A DNA stretch of 25,604 nt from an uncultured Gardnerella sp. (GTDB lineage: Bacteria > Actinomycetota > Actinomycetes > Actinomycetales > Bifidobacteriaceae): assembly GCA_947252975.1 (NCBI GenBank), contig CAMXWX010000013.1:1-25604 (forward strand), given 5' to 3'. The notes under the pieces were generated by a model. The model was given only the letters and a program-made list of their open reading frames with translations. It had not been told where the DNA came from and searched no databases. Below, piece by piece: positions 1 through 8,001 of this stretch; the stretch's first letter is position 1; every line of letters begins with the position of its first letter. A program made the translations under genes and the position numbers.

Positions 1-211
1 CATTGCCACTATCGTTTTCGCTTTGACCAGAGTTTCCTGCAAACTCATCATTCATCGGCACAGCACTCGGCTCGCCGCAAGATGCAAGAAACGCACTTGA
101 GCTAGCCAAAACCGCAATCGCAGCAACCGTTTTTGCAATTTTTTTAGACTTCAAATCATCACGCAAATTATTGCAGCGTGAAACATCGTGAAACATATTA
201 TCTGAAACCAT
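1..211 (-). CDS. lipoprotein, N-terminal part only (possible thioredoxin-like protein of the iron operon)
   Basis: Seventy codons are visible before the window edge cuts the gene. The protein has a basic stretch (LKSKKIAK, residues 20-27), a hydrophobic segment and a lipobox L-A-S-C with the acceptor cysteine at residue 45, followed by a polar Ser/Asn/Glu-rich linker, so it should be a membrane-anchored lipoprotein facing outward. The start is the ATG at 211, with AAAGG about 11 bases upstream; the ATG at 196 is an alternative. It follows the ABC ATPase by 56 bp on the same strand and is probably the next gene of the iron operon. In the comparable Campylobacter p19 cluster the genes at this place are thioredoxin-like. 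No CxxC motif lies in the visible part, so that role is inference. Confidence 0.7.
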   Translation of the reverse strand, partial: MVSDNMFHDVSRCNNLRDDLKSKKIAKTVAAIAVLASSSAFLASCGEPSAVPMNDEFAGNSGQSENDSGN

Positions 212-250
212 AAAATCATCGCCTTTAAATCTTAAATTAAAACTATACGC

Positions 251-280
251 AACTAATCATCTAAAAACTAATCATCTAAA
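251..280. repeat. 15-bp exact tandem duplication at the end of the ABC ATPase gene
   Basis: The 15-mer AACTAATCATCTAAA occurs twice head to tail (251-265 and 266-280). The upstream copy on the minus strand contains the last codons (Leu-Asp-Asp) and stop of the ATPase gene; the second copy is just after the stop. It looks like a replication-slippage duplication that leaves the protein unchanged. Confidence 0.85.
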
Positions 281-1113
281 TTCGATAATTTAGGCGACTT
301 AGTAGGCTCATGGTCTTGCAAAGCTTCCGCAACGCTTTCATCAACATGCGCACTCGTAAACGCAGGCTTGCCACCAATCGCCTCGTACGCTTTGCGCGCA
401 CTATCATTATTCCAACGCTCACCAACAAGCACACCGTGATTAAGCATGATTTCGCGATCCGCGCATTGAGCAACCAAAGAATCATGCGTTACAACAATAA
501 TCGTAGTTCCTTGCTTGTGCAGCTGCTTAAACAAGTCGAGCACAATCTGCTCATTTTTTTCATCCAAATTACCAGTCGGCTCATCTGCAAGAAGCAACTT
601 CGGGCAGTTAATAAGCGCACGCGCAACGCAAACACGCTGCTGTTCGCCGCCAGAAAGCTGGCTCGGCAAATGATGAGCGCGATCCTTCAAACCCACGCGT
701 TCCAAAGCTTCCATGGCTTGAGCTTCGTCTACAACAGAATGATAATATTGCGCAACCATCACGTTTTCAACTGCTGTTAAATGCGGCACAAGATAAAACT
801 TTTGAAACACAAGACCGATTACGTTTTTGCGAACATCTGCAAGTTGGCCCGCGTTCAAATCCTCGAGCTTTCGACCTTGCAAAGCAACAGAGCCTTTAGA
901 CGGCGAATCCATGCACCCAATAATATTCATCAGCGTAGTTTTGCCAGAACCGCTCGAGCCAACAATCGAAAGCCACTCGCCTTGAGGAACAGTAAGAGAC
1001 AAATCGTCAACAGCGCGAAGAGAGCCGTAAATCTTGGAAACATGGTTCAAAGTCAACAGCATTTCTGGCTTGGAATCAGTATTTTCCTGCCTATTTTCTA
1101 CATTCTCTGCCAT
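268..1113 (-). CDS. ABC transporter ATPase of the MacB/LolD type, iron operon
   Basis: 281 residues. It should hydrolyse ATP to drive the two FtsX-like membrane proteins encoded just upstream (1173-2462 and 2452-3831). Visible motifs: Walker A GSSGSGKT at 52-59, Q-loop in FQKFYLVPH, signature LSGGEQQR at 153-160, Walker B LLLADEPT at 173-180, and the switch histidine in VVTHD at about 210. The first 17 or so residues are polar, and about 50 residues follow the nucleotide-binding core, a C-terminal tail longer than usual for LolD-type ATPases. The start ATG at 1113 has AAGGA six to seven bases upstream. The gene is 59 bp after the second permease. By analogy with the p19/FTR1/DUF2318 clusters of Campylobacter it belongs to iron uptake, but the cargo moved by the ABC part is not known from sequence. 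Confidence 0.95.
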   Translation of the reverse strand: MAENVENRQENTDSKPEMLLTLNHVSKIYGSLRAVDDLSLTVPQGEWLSIVGSSGSGKTTLMNIIGCMDSPSKGSVALQGRKLEDLNAGQLADVRKNVIGLVFQKFYLVPHLTAVENVMVAQYYHSVVDEAQAMEALERVGLKDRAHHLPSQLSGGEQQRVCVARALINCPKLLLADEPTGNLDEKNEQIVLDLFKQLHKQGTTIIVVTHDSLVAQCADREIMLNHGVLVGERWNNDSARKAYEAIGGKPAFTSAHVDESVAEALQDHEPTKSPKLSNLDD

Positions 1114-1141
1114 ATCAAATCCTTAAAAATCCTTAACTAAA

Positions 1142-1174
1142 CATTCTAAAATCATTCTAAAATCACTCTAAACT
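1142..1174. repeat. three 11-bp tandem units between permease and ATPase genes
   Basis: CATTCTAAAAT occurs twice exactly and then as the variant CACTCTAAACT, filling the gap upstream of the ATPase gene and touching the stop codon of the second permease. It is probably simple slippage; no function is visible. Confidence 0.7.
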
Positions 1175-2462
1175 ATTCTTCTCGAAGCACAATCGCAGGG
1201 TCGATTTTTGACGCGCGCAAAACAGGCGGCAACGCGGCAACGCAAGACGCTGCAACGCTAAACACAATAGAAAACGCGACCAGCCACCAGTTCACGCTCA
1301 AATCTCTAGAAAACACCATTGATGCAAGCAAACGCGCAAAGCCATACCCTACTGCCGTACCAGCGATTCCGCCAATAAAGCCATAAAGCCCAGATTCCGC
1401 AGTGAATTCAACGCCAATGCTCTTAGCACTCGCGCCCAAAGCTTTGCGCAAGCCAATCTCGTTTCGGCGCTGCTGCACAATCGAAGAAATCGTAGTGCTT
1501 ACGCCAACCATCATCAACGCAAGAACAACCAACGAAACAATCCAAAATAGGCTGCGAAGCATAGCAATAATTCCAGTATCTGCCGCCGTAACTTTAGTAA
1601 CTTGTTGCGCGCGAACACGCATAGAAGTCATATCGTTAATGCTGCGCACAACAGCATCTACGTTCGGCGCAGATGACGAGTAAGCGATCACGTCCGCACC
1701 GCGCTTAACGCCTGTAAGCACACGCAAATCCGCGTTAGTTGCGTAAAGCATGGAATCTTCGGCGTCTCCCGTATCTAAAATGCCACAAACGCGGAAAGTT
1801 GTGCCGTGAGTATCCATAATATCTGTGGAAACTCTACCTTCAACAAGCTTTTTTGAGGAAGATTTATCTGCTTGATTTTCTGCTTGATTATCTGTTTGAT
1901 TGCCTTGCGATTTTTGCGCAGGCTTGTGCGAATCCGAAGAATTATCGCCAGCGCGATACGCGATTGCAATGCGCGAACCAATCTTCAAGCCCATAGCCGA
2001 AGCAACATCTCGCCCAACCATAACGTTACCGCTGCTAGGCCAAGCGCCGTCCACGTTCCAATGCTTATTAAGCGACTTAACAGCGGAAACATCCACTCCA
2101 GCAAGCACGTACGGAGCCGCGTTAATGCGCACATTTTCGTAACGGTAGGTAGCAGATCGCATAGCACCTTTTGCAAGAACCATGTCGTTAGTGTGCAAAA
2201 CCATTGCGCGATCAATGCCATTTTTCCACTCGCCTGCAAGCGGCGTCACAATAATATTCGCTCCGTACGTGCGCATTTCGTCACTCATTTGTTGAGGAAC
2301 AACAATGCAAATTGCAGCCAAACAAAACAGCGTAGCAGCACCGACAAGAGTGGCAACTACTGCCATAAGCGCACGCGACTTTCGGCGAAAAACCGCGCCA
2401 AAAAGCATAGTCGCAAACATTGCGCTATTAGAAGTCATACCCGAACCAGATTTAACGCCCAT
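1173..2462 (-). CDS. FtsX/MacB-type ABC permease, second of two
   Basis: 429 residues. The layout is that of a MacB-like permease: one transmembrane segment near the N-terminus (about residues 30-55, VATLVGAATLFCLAAICIVV), an extracytoplasmic domain of roughly 200 residues starting with MRTYGANIIVTPLAG, then three C-terminal membrane helices with the FtsX-domain sequence SIVQQRRNEIGLRKALGAS between the first two. The ATG at 2462 is chosen because GGAGGTG stands just upstream; the reading frame is open to 2606, but the extra residues are an out-of-frame reading of the preceding gene. It overlaps the preceding permease gene by 11 bp, implying coupled translation. A polar Gln/Asn/Lys/Ser stretch lies in the extracytoplasmic domain. 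The two permeases share the YGxNIIV motif but are clearly diverged, so they probably form a heterodimer. Confidence 0.93.
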   Translation of the reverse strand: MGVKSGSGMTSNSAMFATMLFGAVFRRKSRALMAVVATLVGAATLFCLAAICIVVPQQMSDEMRTYGANIIVTPLAGEWKNGIDRAMVLHTNDMVLAKGAMRSATYRYENVRINAAPYVLAGVDVSAVKSLNKHWNVDGAWPSSGNVMVGRDVASAMGLKIGSRIAIAYRAGDNSSDSHKPAQKSQGNQTDNQAENQADKSSSKKLVEGRVSTDIMDTHGTTFRVCGILDTGDAEDSMLYATNADLRVLTGVKRGADVIAYSSSAPNVDAVVRSINDMTSMRVRAQQVTKVTAADTGIIAMLRSLFWIVSLVVLALMMVGVSTTISSIVQQRRNEIGLRKALGASAKSIGVEFTAESGLYGFIGGIAGTAVGYGFARLLASMVFSRDLSVNWWLVAFSIVFSVAASCVAALPPVLRASKIDPAIVLREE

Positions 2463-3831
2463 GAAGCACCTCCGCAGGACGCACATGCAAAATAGAGCGA
2501 ATAGAAGAGCCAGCAGCAGCAAGAACAGTAATCGCAAGAAGCACAAACACCAGCACAAATACCATTGGTCGAAGCGAAATCGCAGAACCAAACACGCTAA
2601 ATCCAATCACTTGCGCAACGCCAAAGCCTGCAATCATGCCAATAATCGCACCAACGCACGCAATAACCGCTGTTTCCATAAGCATTAGCCGCGCAACAGC
2701 GCCATCGCGCGCACCCAGCGCCTTGAGCAGTGCAAGCTCCCCCGAGCGCTCCGAAATCGCAGCCGCCATAAGATTCGCAACAGCAACAGCCGCCGCAACC
2801 AAGCTAAGCGCCGTCATAAGCACCATCACAGCACGCGTCTTGTTAAGCACGCTGCCTTGCATAGCCGAAACTTGCCGCACTTGCTTTGCAACAGCTCCTG
2901 GAATCACTTCTTCAATCTGGTAAGTAATCGAGCTTGGGTAAGCCGTGCAATACCAAGTCTCCCACTCTTCTTGGCTAAGAGCCGCTGGATTCTTCGCCGC
3001 TTTACGCGCTAAATCGTTTTCTGGCGTAGTCAATGCTTTAACCTCAATCGCCTCAACCATATTTGGCTTATTTGCAAGGCTTTGAGCTTCGTTGGAATCC
3101 GCGTAAATCGCGTTATTGTCGCTATCTCCAGAATCGTAGATGCCAACAATTTTAAGTAATATTTGTCTGCCAGAACGAGTTAGTTTTATTCGCTGACCAA
3201 CTTTTAGATTATGACTTTTAGCAAGATTTGTGCCAACAGCAGCTTCGTGCTTAAAATCGCGCGGGAATCTGCCTTCAATCATCTTCCACCAAGACCGCAT
3301 TCCTTGCACGCCAACAACTGTTGTCTCTCCAGAAGCGAGCGCAAGCTTGCGATTAAACCAAGTGCCAACAATCGGAACTACTGAATTAGCAGATTTAGTG
3401 GAATTAGCAGATTCGGCAGAAGAATTTGCCTTAAGATTTGCGTAAATCGTTAGTTTTGGCGCAAAATTCGTTATGTTAAACGCCCAAAAAATCATTTTGA
3501 TTTTTGCAGCATCCGATTCCTTCAAAAAAGCGGTAGATTCTTGACTTTCCGCATCCGCCAAAGTTTGAGAAGTTTGCAAAGTTTGCGAATTACTATAGTT
3601 CGACTTTGTGCGAGACGCATACAAGTCGTTCACAACAGCATTCGACTTAGGCTGAACAATAATATTGGATCCGTAAGAGCTAAGCTCCGCGTTAATTTTA
3701 TCTCCAACGTCGTAAACAACGCTAAGCATTGCAATGCTTACACACGCACTCAAGCACACAACAATCGCTATAAGAACTCGCTTTTTAATCTGCCTTGCAA
3801 GAGATCGCGCAACCATTCGAATCATAAACAT
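2452..3831 (-). CDS. FtsX/MacB-type ABC permease, first of two
   Basis: 459 residues. An N-terminal membrane segment (RVLIAIVVCLSACVSIAML) is followed by a large extracytoplasmic domain beginning ELSSYGSNIIVQPKS, then the C-terminal three-helix FtsX core with SERSGELALLKALGARDGAV. A Ser/Asn/Ala-rich run in the outer domain (AESANSTKSANS region) suggests a flexible insertion. The frame opens with a TTG at 3837, but AGGAG is only three bases from that TTG and nine from the ATG at 3831, so 3831 is preferred. It starts 12 bp after the DUF2318 gene ends and overlaps the next permease. Role by context: partner of the 1173-2462 permease and the 268-1113 ATPase in the iron operon. Confidence 0.92.
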   Translation of the reverse strand: MFMIRMVARSLARQIKKRVLIAIVVCLSACVSIAMLSVVYDVGDKINAELSSYGSNIIVQPKSNAVVNDLYASRTKSNYSNSQTLQTSQTLADAESQESTAFLKESDAAKIKMIFWAFNITNFAPKLTIYANLKANSSAESANSTKSANSVVPIVGTWFNRKLALASGETTVVGVQGMRSWWKMIEGRFPRDFKHEAAVGTNLAKSHNLKVGQRIKLTRSGRQILLKIVGIYDSGDSDNNAIYADSNEAQSLANKPNMVEAIEVKALTTPENDLARKAAKNPAALSQEEWETWYCTAYPSSITYQIEEVIPGAVAKQVRQVSAMQGSVLNKTRAVMVLMTALSLVAAAVAVANLMAAAISERSGELALLKALGARDGAVARLMLMETAVIACVGAIIGMIAGFGVAQVIGFSVFGSAISLRPMVFVLVFVLLAITVLAAAGSSIRSILHVRPAEVLHGR

Positions 3832-3843
3832 TTGCAAGCACTC

Positions 3844-5115
3844 CTACTTAAAGTGCGAGCTAAGCACGTCTAAATCGGCTGTGTGAATGGTAATTTTGCC
3901 GCCACCAGCCTTGTATGGGAATGGAATCGGGTTGCATCCACCCTTAAATCCAATAGTCGCCAAATTTATTGCAACATCGCATTTTCGGCATATTATCTTG
4001 CCATCTTTTTCGTAGTAGCCAGCATCTCCGCAATTTTCGCAAGCATCCAAGCCCACGCCATACGCTCCACCATTTTTCTTGATGATTATAAAGCGCATAA
4101 CAGTGCCATCTTTAGCTTTGTATTGGAATCTATGCAAGTGGCCATCGCTAATTTGCACAAAGTTGATTGTTGCTACGCCATCATGCAACTCGTACGGTTC
4201 TGGCGGCGTAAGCGTTGGCTTAATATTCATAACAGATACGCCAACTGTAAGCGTAAGTATTACTACGATTGCAGCCATTAGCGCCGCAAGCGCAGACCTT
4301 CTAGACTTGCGCTTAAACGCTCGCTTTGCGCGGATTTGTGCAGGATTTTCTCCATCTACAGGCGTCTTAAAACCAATTACAATAGACGCAAATGCAGGAA
4401 TCAAAAACACGCAAATTTGCGCCATAATCATAAGCGGAGCGTTGTTTATAAGCCAAACAAGAATGCTAAACGAAAAATCGTCTATATACAGCAAAATACT
4501 TCCTTGCATAATTTGCAGTAGGGATGTTAAATGCTGAATTAGCAAGATTATTAAGCTTAGAATAATTGCGATTTTAAAGGCGCCAATACTCGCGGTTGTG
4601 CGCAAAGATCGCACCATAAGACTTATGCAAATCGCAGCAGCCGCGCCAAGAATAAATCCTAGCGCGCGAAGAAGCATGTCGGAAGTAAATGGAGGCGTGC
4701 TGGAGTCAACGAAAATCGTAAGCTGCAAAATCACGTCTGGAAGCGCGTAAAACACTGTAAACGCTAGGCATAGCGCGCCAATTGCATTGCTTATGTGCAA
4801 AGGCCACGGATTTTTGCGCCATTTTGCAACCGTTTTGCCAGATGCAGCAACACAAGCGATTGTTGCAATATCTAGCGGAACGGCAATGCAAAGCGCTGGA
4901 AGATTCACAAAATTGCGCTGATTAATCACCACGCTTGCGCGCAAAAATGCAAAAACAAGCGCCGCAACTGTTCCAAAAATCAAGCCGAAAAGTCGCCAGC
5001 GGGAGCTGATTGGCTTATCTCGCCCCTCGCCAACGCTTAGAGTTGCGCTTAATCCCATTGTAAGCAGCGCAAGAGGGAGCAGCCCTGGAAGAACTGTAAC
5101 GAACATCCTGAGCAT
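3844..5115 (-). CDS. multi-pass membrane protein with C-terminal DUF2318 cysteine domain
   Basis: 423 residues. Residues 1-250 contain about seven hydrophobic segments; a basic cytoplasmic-type loop (RAKRAFKRKSRR) and one more helix at about 275-297 precede the C-terminal domain. That domain has the family signature: C359-x2-C362, C376-x2-C379 and C394 in a GGCNPIPFPY context. Such a set of cysteines suits a metal or Fe-S centre or a redox relay. DUF2318 proteins accompany FTR1 and P19 in bacterial iron-uptake clusters, including Campylobacter; whether they pass electrons or handle iron directly is unresolved. The start ATG at 5115 has GGAGGG right before it. P19 lies 105 bp upstream in an AT-rich spacer without an obvious terminator. 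Confidence 0.93.
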   Translation of the reverse strand: MLRMFVTVLPGLLPLALLTMGLSATLSVGEGRDKPISSRWRLFGLIFGTVAALVFAFLRASVVINQRNFVNLPALCIAVPLDIATIACVAASGKTVAKWRKNPWPLHISNAIGALCLAFTVFYALPDVILQLTIFVDSSTPPFTSDMLLRALGFILGAAAAICISLMVRSLRTTASIGAFKIAIILSLIILLIQHLTSLLQIMQGSILLYIDDFSFSILVWLINNAPLMIMAQICVFLIPAFASIVIGFKTPVDGENPAQIRAKRAFKRKSRRSALAALMAAIVVILTLTVGVSVMNIKPTLTPPEPYELHDGVATINFVQISDGHLHRFQYKAKDGTVMRFIIIKKNGGAYGVGLDACENCGDAGYYEKDGKIICRKCDVAINLATIGFKGGCNPIPFPYKAGGGKITIHTADLDVLSSHFK

Positions 5116-5220
5116 GTTCCCTCCTTTGCTGTTTATGTGTTATTTGTTATCTATTTTTGTTTTTTATTTATGCGCCATTTTGCACTATTTATGCATTACT
5201 CATGCATTCCACTGGCAAAA

Positions 5221-5853
5221 CTACCACTGACGTGGAGTGTACTTCCAATCGTCGAATGTAGCGGTAATTGGCTCAGTCCAGAATCGGCCAGTCACGCCCG
5301 TAGCAGGATCTACGTGAAGCATCCAGCCCTTCTTTTCTGGCGATTCAACAGAAAGCACTAACTTGTAGTTTCCAGCCTTATCGAGCTTAACATTTGCACC
5401 GTAGTGTGGGCCGTCGGAAGCGTTCATTTGCATAAACGTTCCCTTTACAACAGCGTCGCCGCTCGCCTTATCAATAATTTGATAATTCACAGTCAAATCT
5501 GGAATAAACTCGCCCTTTCCGTAGCCAAGCTGTGCACCTTTCTTGTTTGCGTGAATATCTGCCTCAAGGTGGAAGCTTGCCTCGCTTGCCTTTAAGCCCA
5601 TGCCTGCTGGAACCATATCGACTGGCTGGAAGTACACAGCGCCAATCGTAAGTGGGCCAATGTTCTGGTCTTGGTTAGGTCCAACTGGAACCTCTTCAAA
5701 GCCCTTGTCTCCGCCCTTATCGTCAGCCTTTTGCTCGGATGCTTGTGGCTTAGCAGCAGATTTTGCTGCGTTTCCATTTGCGCCGCAACCAGTGAGTGTT
5801 AGCATTCCTGCAAGCGCTAAGGCTGCAATTGCCATCATCTTTTTATTCTTCAT
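5221..5853 (-). CDS. P19/Tp34-type iron-transport lipoprotein
   Basis: 210 residues. A signal peptide ends in the lipobox L-T-G-C (Cys23), followed by a Lys/Ala/Gln linker, so the protein is lipid-anchored outside the membrane. The folded part matches the P19 family closely. H95-x-E97 in FHLEADIHA, M143 with H150 seven residues later in MNASDGPHYG, and H180 in WMLHVDP correspond to the copper- and iron-related ligands of Campylobacter P19 (there His42, Glu44, Met88, His95, His132). Known P19 proteins work with FTR1 permeases in iron uptake, and this gene lies 74 bp downstream of the FTR1 gene. The gap between them contains two copies of GATTTTTAGTTTT and no terminator. The start ATG at 5853 has AAAGG nearby. 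Confidence 0.95.
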   Translation of the reverse strand: MKNKKMMAIAALALAGMLTLTGCGANGNAAKSAAKPQASEQKADDKGGDKGFEEVPVGPNQDQNIGPLTIGAVYFQPVDMVPAGMGLKASEASFHLEADIHANKKGAQLGYGKGEFIPDLTVNYQIIDKASGDAVVKGTFMQMNASDGPHYGANVKLDKAGNYKLVLSVESPEKKGWMLHVDPATGVTGRFWTEPITATFDDWKYTPRQW

Positions 5854-5927
5854 ATCTAACCTTTTCTATTAGTTATTGTTTATTATTGCTTGATTTTTAG
5901 TTTTGATTTTTAGTTTTGACTTATCCG

Positions 5928-7676
5928 TTAACGGTTGTCAACGGTTTCTTTGTGCTTTCGCGCGCGCATAAAACTCGCGCAAAGCAGCGCAATAACTACG
6001 ATTGCAGCTACGACTTGCGCCGAAATCGTTTCAACATACGGATAGAATCCAAGCCAATCGTTAGTTGGCAAGCCTTGAATATACGCGCCAGCGAGCGCAT
6101 CGCCCTCTATAAGCGCATGCACGCCTCCGCCAGCAAAAATCACCACTAAAATGCACATAAGCGCGCTTGTTCCTGCAAAGAACGGGCGAATCGGTATGCG
6201 CACAGATGCAAAGCGAATCAGCAAGAAGATTACAACCAGCACGGCGGCTGCAGCCACGAATCCGCCCCAAATCATGGAGTCAGCTCCGCTTGATACAGCA
6301 AAAATCGCCTGGTAGAAGATTACTGTTTCTGCGCCTTCGCGGAACACCGCTAGGAAGCTTAGCAACGCTAGAGAAATCAAGCTGCCTTTAGAAACAGCTG
6401 CCGTTGTTTGGTTGCGAATATACTCGTTCCAAGCTTGCACAGAAGATCTTGAAATCATCCAATTGCTTGTGTACAGCAGCATGAGCATTGCAAACAGCGC
6501 CACAACGCCTTCCGTAATCTCTTGCTGCGGGCCAGAGCCATTGAACAACAATCCAAAAAGCGCAGCAACAACAAGCGACGCTGCAATTCCAGCAACAAGC
6601 CCCATGTAAATGTACTTAACCATGTGCTTGTGCCCAGATTTAATAAGATACGCGATTATTGCGGCAACAACCAGCAGCGCTTCCAACCCTTCGCGAAGTA
6701 AGATTATAAAAGCCTGACCAAAGGAGCTTGTTATAAATTGCATAAACGGATTGGCATTTGCTGCCGCTCCTCCGTCTAGTTTTGCAGCATCTTCAATAAG
6801 CATTGACTTAAGATCGGTAACGAACTTTTTTGTTTGCGCAAACGATTTGCCATTGTTCATAGCCTGCCTGCACTCTTTGAATTGATATTCAACAGTGCTT
6901 ACTCGGCTTCCGCTTATTGCGTTCATAACGTTCTTCTCGAAACCGAGCTTTTCGTAATACTGGTAATAGGCTTCGTTCACTAAATCAACAGCTTTTGCAA
7001 CTTCTTGCTTATTTGCTTTTGCTGCTTTATACGTTGATGCAGATTTGTCGAGTATAACGTTCATTTCTTGCGCTACTTGACTCCAAGTTCTGCCGTTTCG
7101 TCCAAGATTCTTCTTTTTTGCGGCATCGAGCTTTTTGCGTTCTTTTGCGATTTGCGCACGCAATTTGGATGCATAAACATTCGGCTTATCTAGATTTGCG
7201 TTTGAGTCTAATTGAGATGCTGTTTGTGCAACGTCTTCTTCTAGAGCAGATACAACTTCACTAATTTGCGCGGCCTGATTTTGTTGATATACCAGCGTTT
7301 GTAACTGTTGGAATTGGTCACTTTGCGATTGGACTTTATTCTGACTAATCGTATCTCTCACAACTGTAATCATGTTTGAAGCTACATAAACAGAGTTGTA
7401 TGCAGCTTGAAACCTGGTTGCTGCTCCTGCCATATTTGCGTTTGCATACTCGCTTTTGCCTTGTTCTAGCTGATCTTTAATAGCTAAAGAAACTTCCGAC
7501 CAAGTGTTGTATGTTTTATTGGCATCCGTAGCATAAGCAGGCGTTGGAGCTGCGATTAGTCCAGCAAACCCAGCAACACCAGCAAACCCTATTGCGCAAC
7601 TTACAAAAACGCATATCGCAAGTAAAAATGCATACACTTGCTGTGCTTTTTGGCGCGCTTTTGCACACGCGTGCAT
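5928..7676 (-). CDS. FTR1-family high-affinity iron permease with long extracytoplasmic domain
   Basis: 582 residues. A signal peptide (about residues 1-49, ending PAYA) leads into a helical, Gln/Ala/Lys-rich extracytoplasmic domain of about 250 residues containing YYEKLGFEKNVMNAISG (241-257) and VEYQF, typical of bacterial FTR1 N-terminal regions. From about residue 318 there are seven membrane helices. Both iron-permeation motifs of the family are present: REGLE at 328-332 and REGAE at 446-450. The start ATG at 7676 has GGAGAC immediately upstream and GGAGA further out. It is the first gene of the iron operon, after a 320-bp gap carrying two dyads. It resembles ferrous-iron systems described in bifidobacteria (bfeU type), but I do not assign that symbol. 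Confidence 0.95.
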   Translation of the reverse strand: MHACAKARQKAQQVYAFLLAICVFVSCAIGFAGVAGFAGLIAAPTPAYATDANKTYNTWSEVSLAIKDQLEQGKSEYANANMAGAATRFQAAYNSVYVASNMITVVRDTISQNKVQSQSDQFQQLQTLVYQQNQAAQISEVVSALEEDVAQTASQLDSNANLDKPNVYASKLRAQIAKERKKLDAAKKKNLGRNGRTWSQVAQEMNVILDKSASTYKAAKANKQEVAKAVDLVNEAYYQYYEKLGFEKNVMNAISGSRVSTVEYQFKECRQAMNNGKSFAQTKKFVTDLKSMLIEDAAKLDGGAAANANPFMQFITSSFGQAFIILLREGLEALLVVAAIIAYLIKSGHKHMVKYIYMGLVAGIAASLVVAALFGLLFNGSGPQQEITEGVVALFAMLMLLYTSNWMISRSSVQAWNEYIRNQTTAAVSKGSLISLALLSFLAVFREGAETVIFYQAIFAVSSGADSMIWGGFVAAAAVLVVIFLLIRFASVRIPIRPFFAGTSALMCILVVIFAGGGVHALIEGDALAGAYIQGLPTNDWLGFYPYVETISAQVVAAIVVIALLCASFMRARKHKETVDNR

Positions 7677-7920
7677 AATGTCTCCATATCTCCTTTGGCT
7701 CTAATCCCCATCGAGCGCACCCAACTTCTTTTATTTTCGTTCTATTTTTTAGTTTTGCTGGAGCTTTTATATTTAAGTTTTAGCTTCAGTTTTTAGTCTT
7801 CAGTTTTAATCGTTCAAATTTTTTGGCGATTTCTACGCGGTTGTTCTGTTTTGCTAGAACTTGTTCCGTTTTGTTATATTTGAAGTCGCCTCGCAAGTAA
7901 CCCCATCAACATAATATCGA
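7677..7920. other. AT-rich leader of the iron operon, no gene seen
   Basis: About 240 bp between the FTR1 start and the two dyads. No credible ORF. The part at 7730-7800 is a degenerate run of TTTTAG/AGTTTT words, which would give a long A/U-rich untranslated leader if transcription starts near 7905. A TATTAT hexamer (minus strand, about 7908-7913) could be a -10 element; a convincing -35 is not visible. Confidence 0.5.
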
Positions 7921-7941
7921 TATATCAAGTAGATTGATATA
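7921..7941. promoter_or_regulatory. 8-5-8 perfect inverted repeat upstream of the iron operon
   Basis: TATATCAA at 7921-7928 and its exact complement TTGATATA at 7934-7941, with five bases between. It lies just upstream of a possible -10 (TATTAT) for the FTR1 gene, where a repressor would block the promoter. Both symmetry and position fit an operator for a metal regulator; it does not match the classical DtxR/IdeR consensus that I know. Confidence 0.55.
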
Positions 7942-7976
7942 GTTCAGAGCAAAAAACTCGCAAATATTACAAAAAT

Positions 7977-8001
7977 GATATTGATAACGATAATTATCAA
8001 T
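7977..8001. promoter_or_regulatory. Fur-box-like hexamer array overlapping the end of hsdR
   Basis: Reading the plus strand from 7977: GATATT, GATAAC, GATAAT, then TATCAA, the repeated-hexamer form of a Fur box (consensus GATAAT GATAAT C ATTATC). Within it, ATTGATAA (7980-7987) and TTATCAAT (7994-8001) are perfect inverted arms. The site covers the hsdR stop codon and is 300 bp upstream of the FTR1 start. An alternative is an AT-rich terminator stem for hsdR, since ATTTTTG follows on the minus strand; both are possible at once. Confidence 0.5.

Noticed and set aside
2463..2606. N-terminal extension of the second ABC permease
   Set aside because: These 48 codons overlap the end of the preceding permease gene in another frame; the ATG at 2462 has a strong ribosome binding site and gives the normal family N-terminus.
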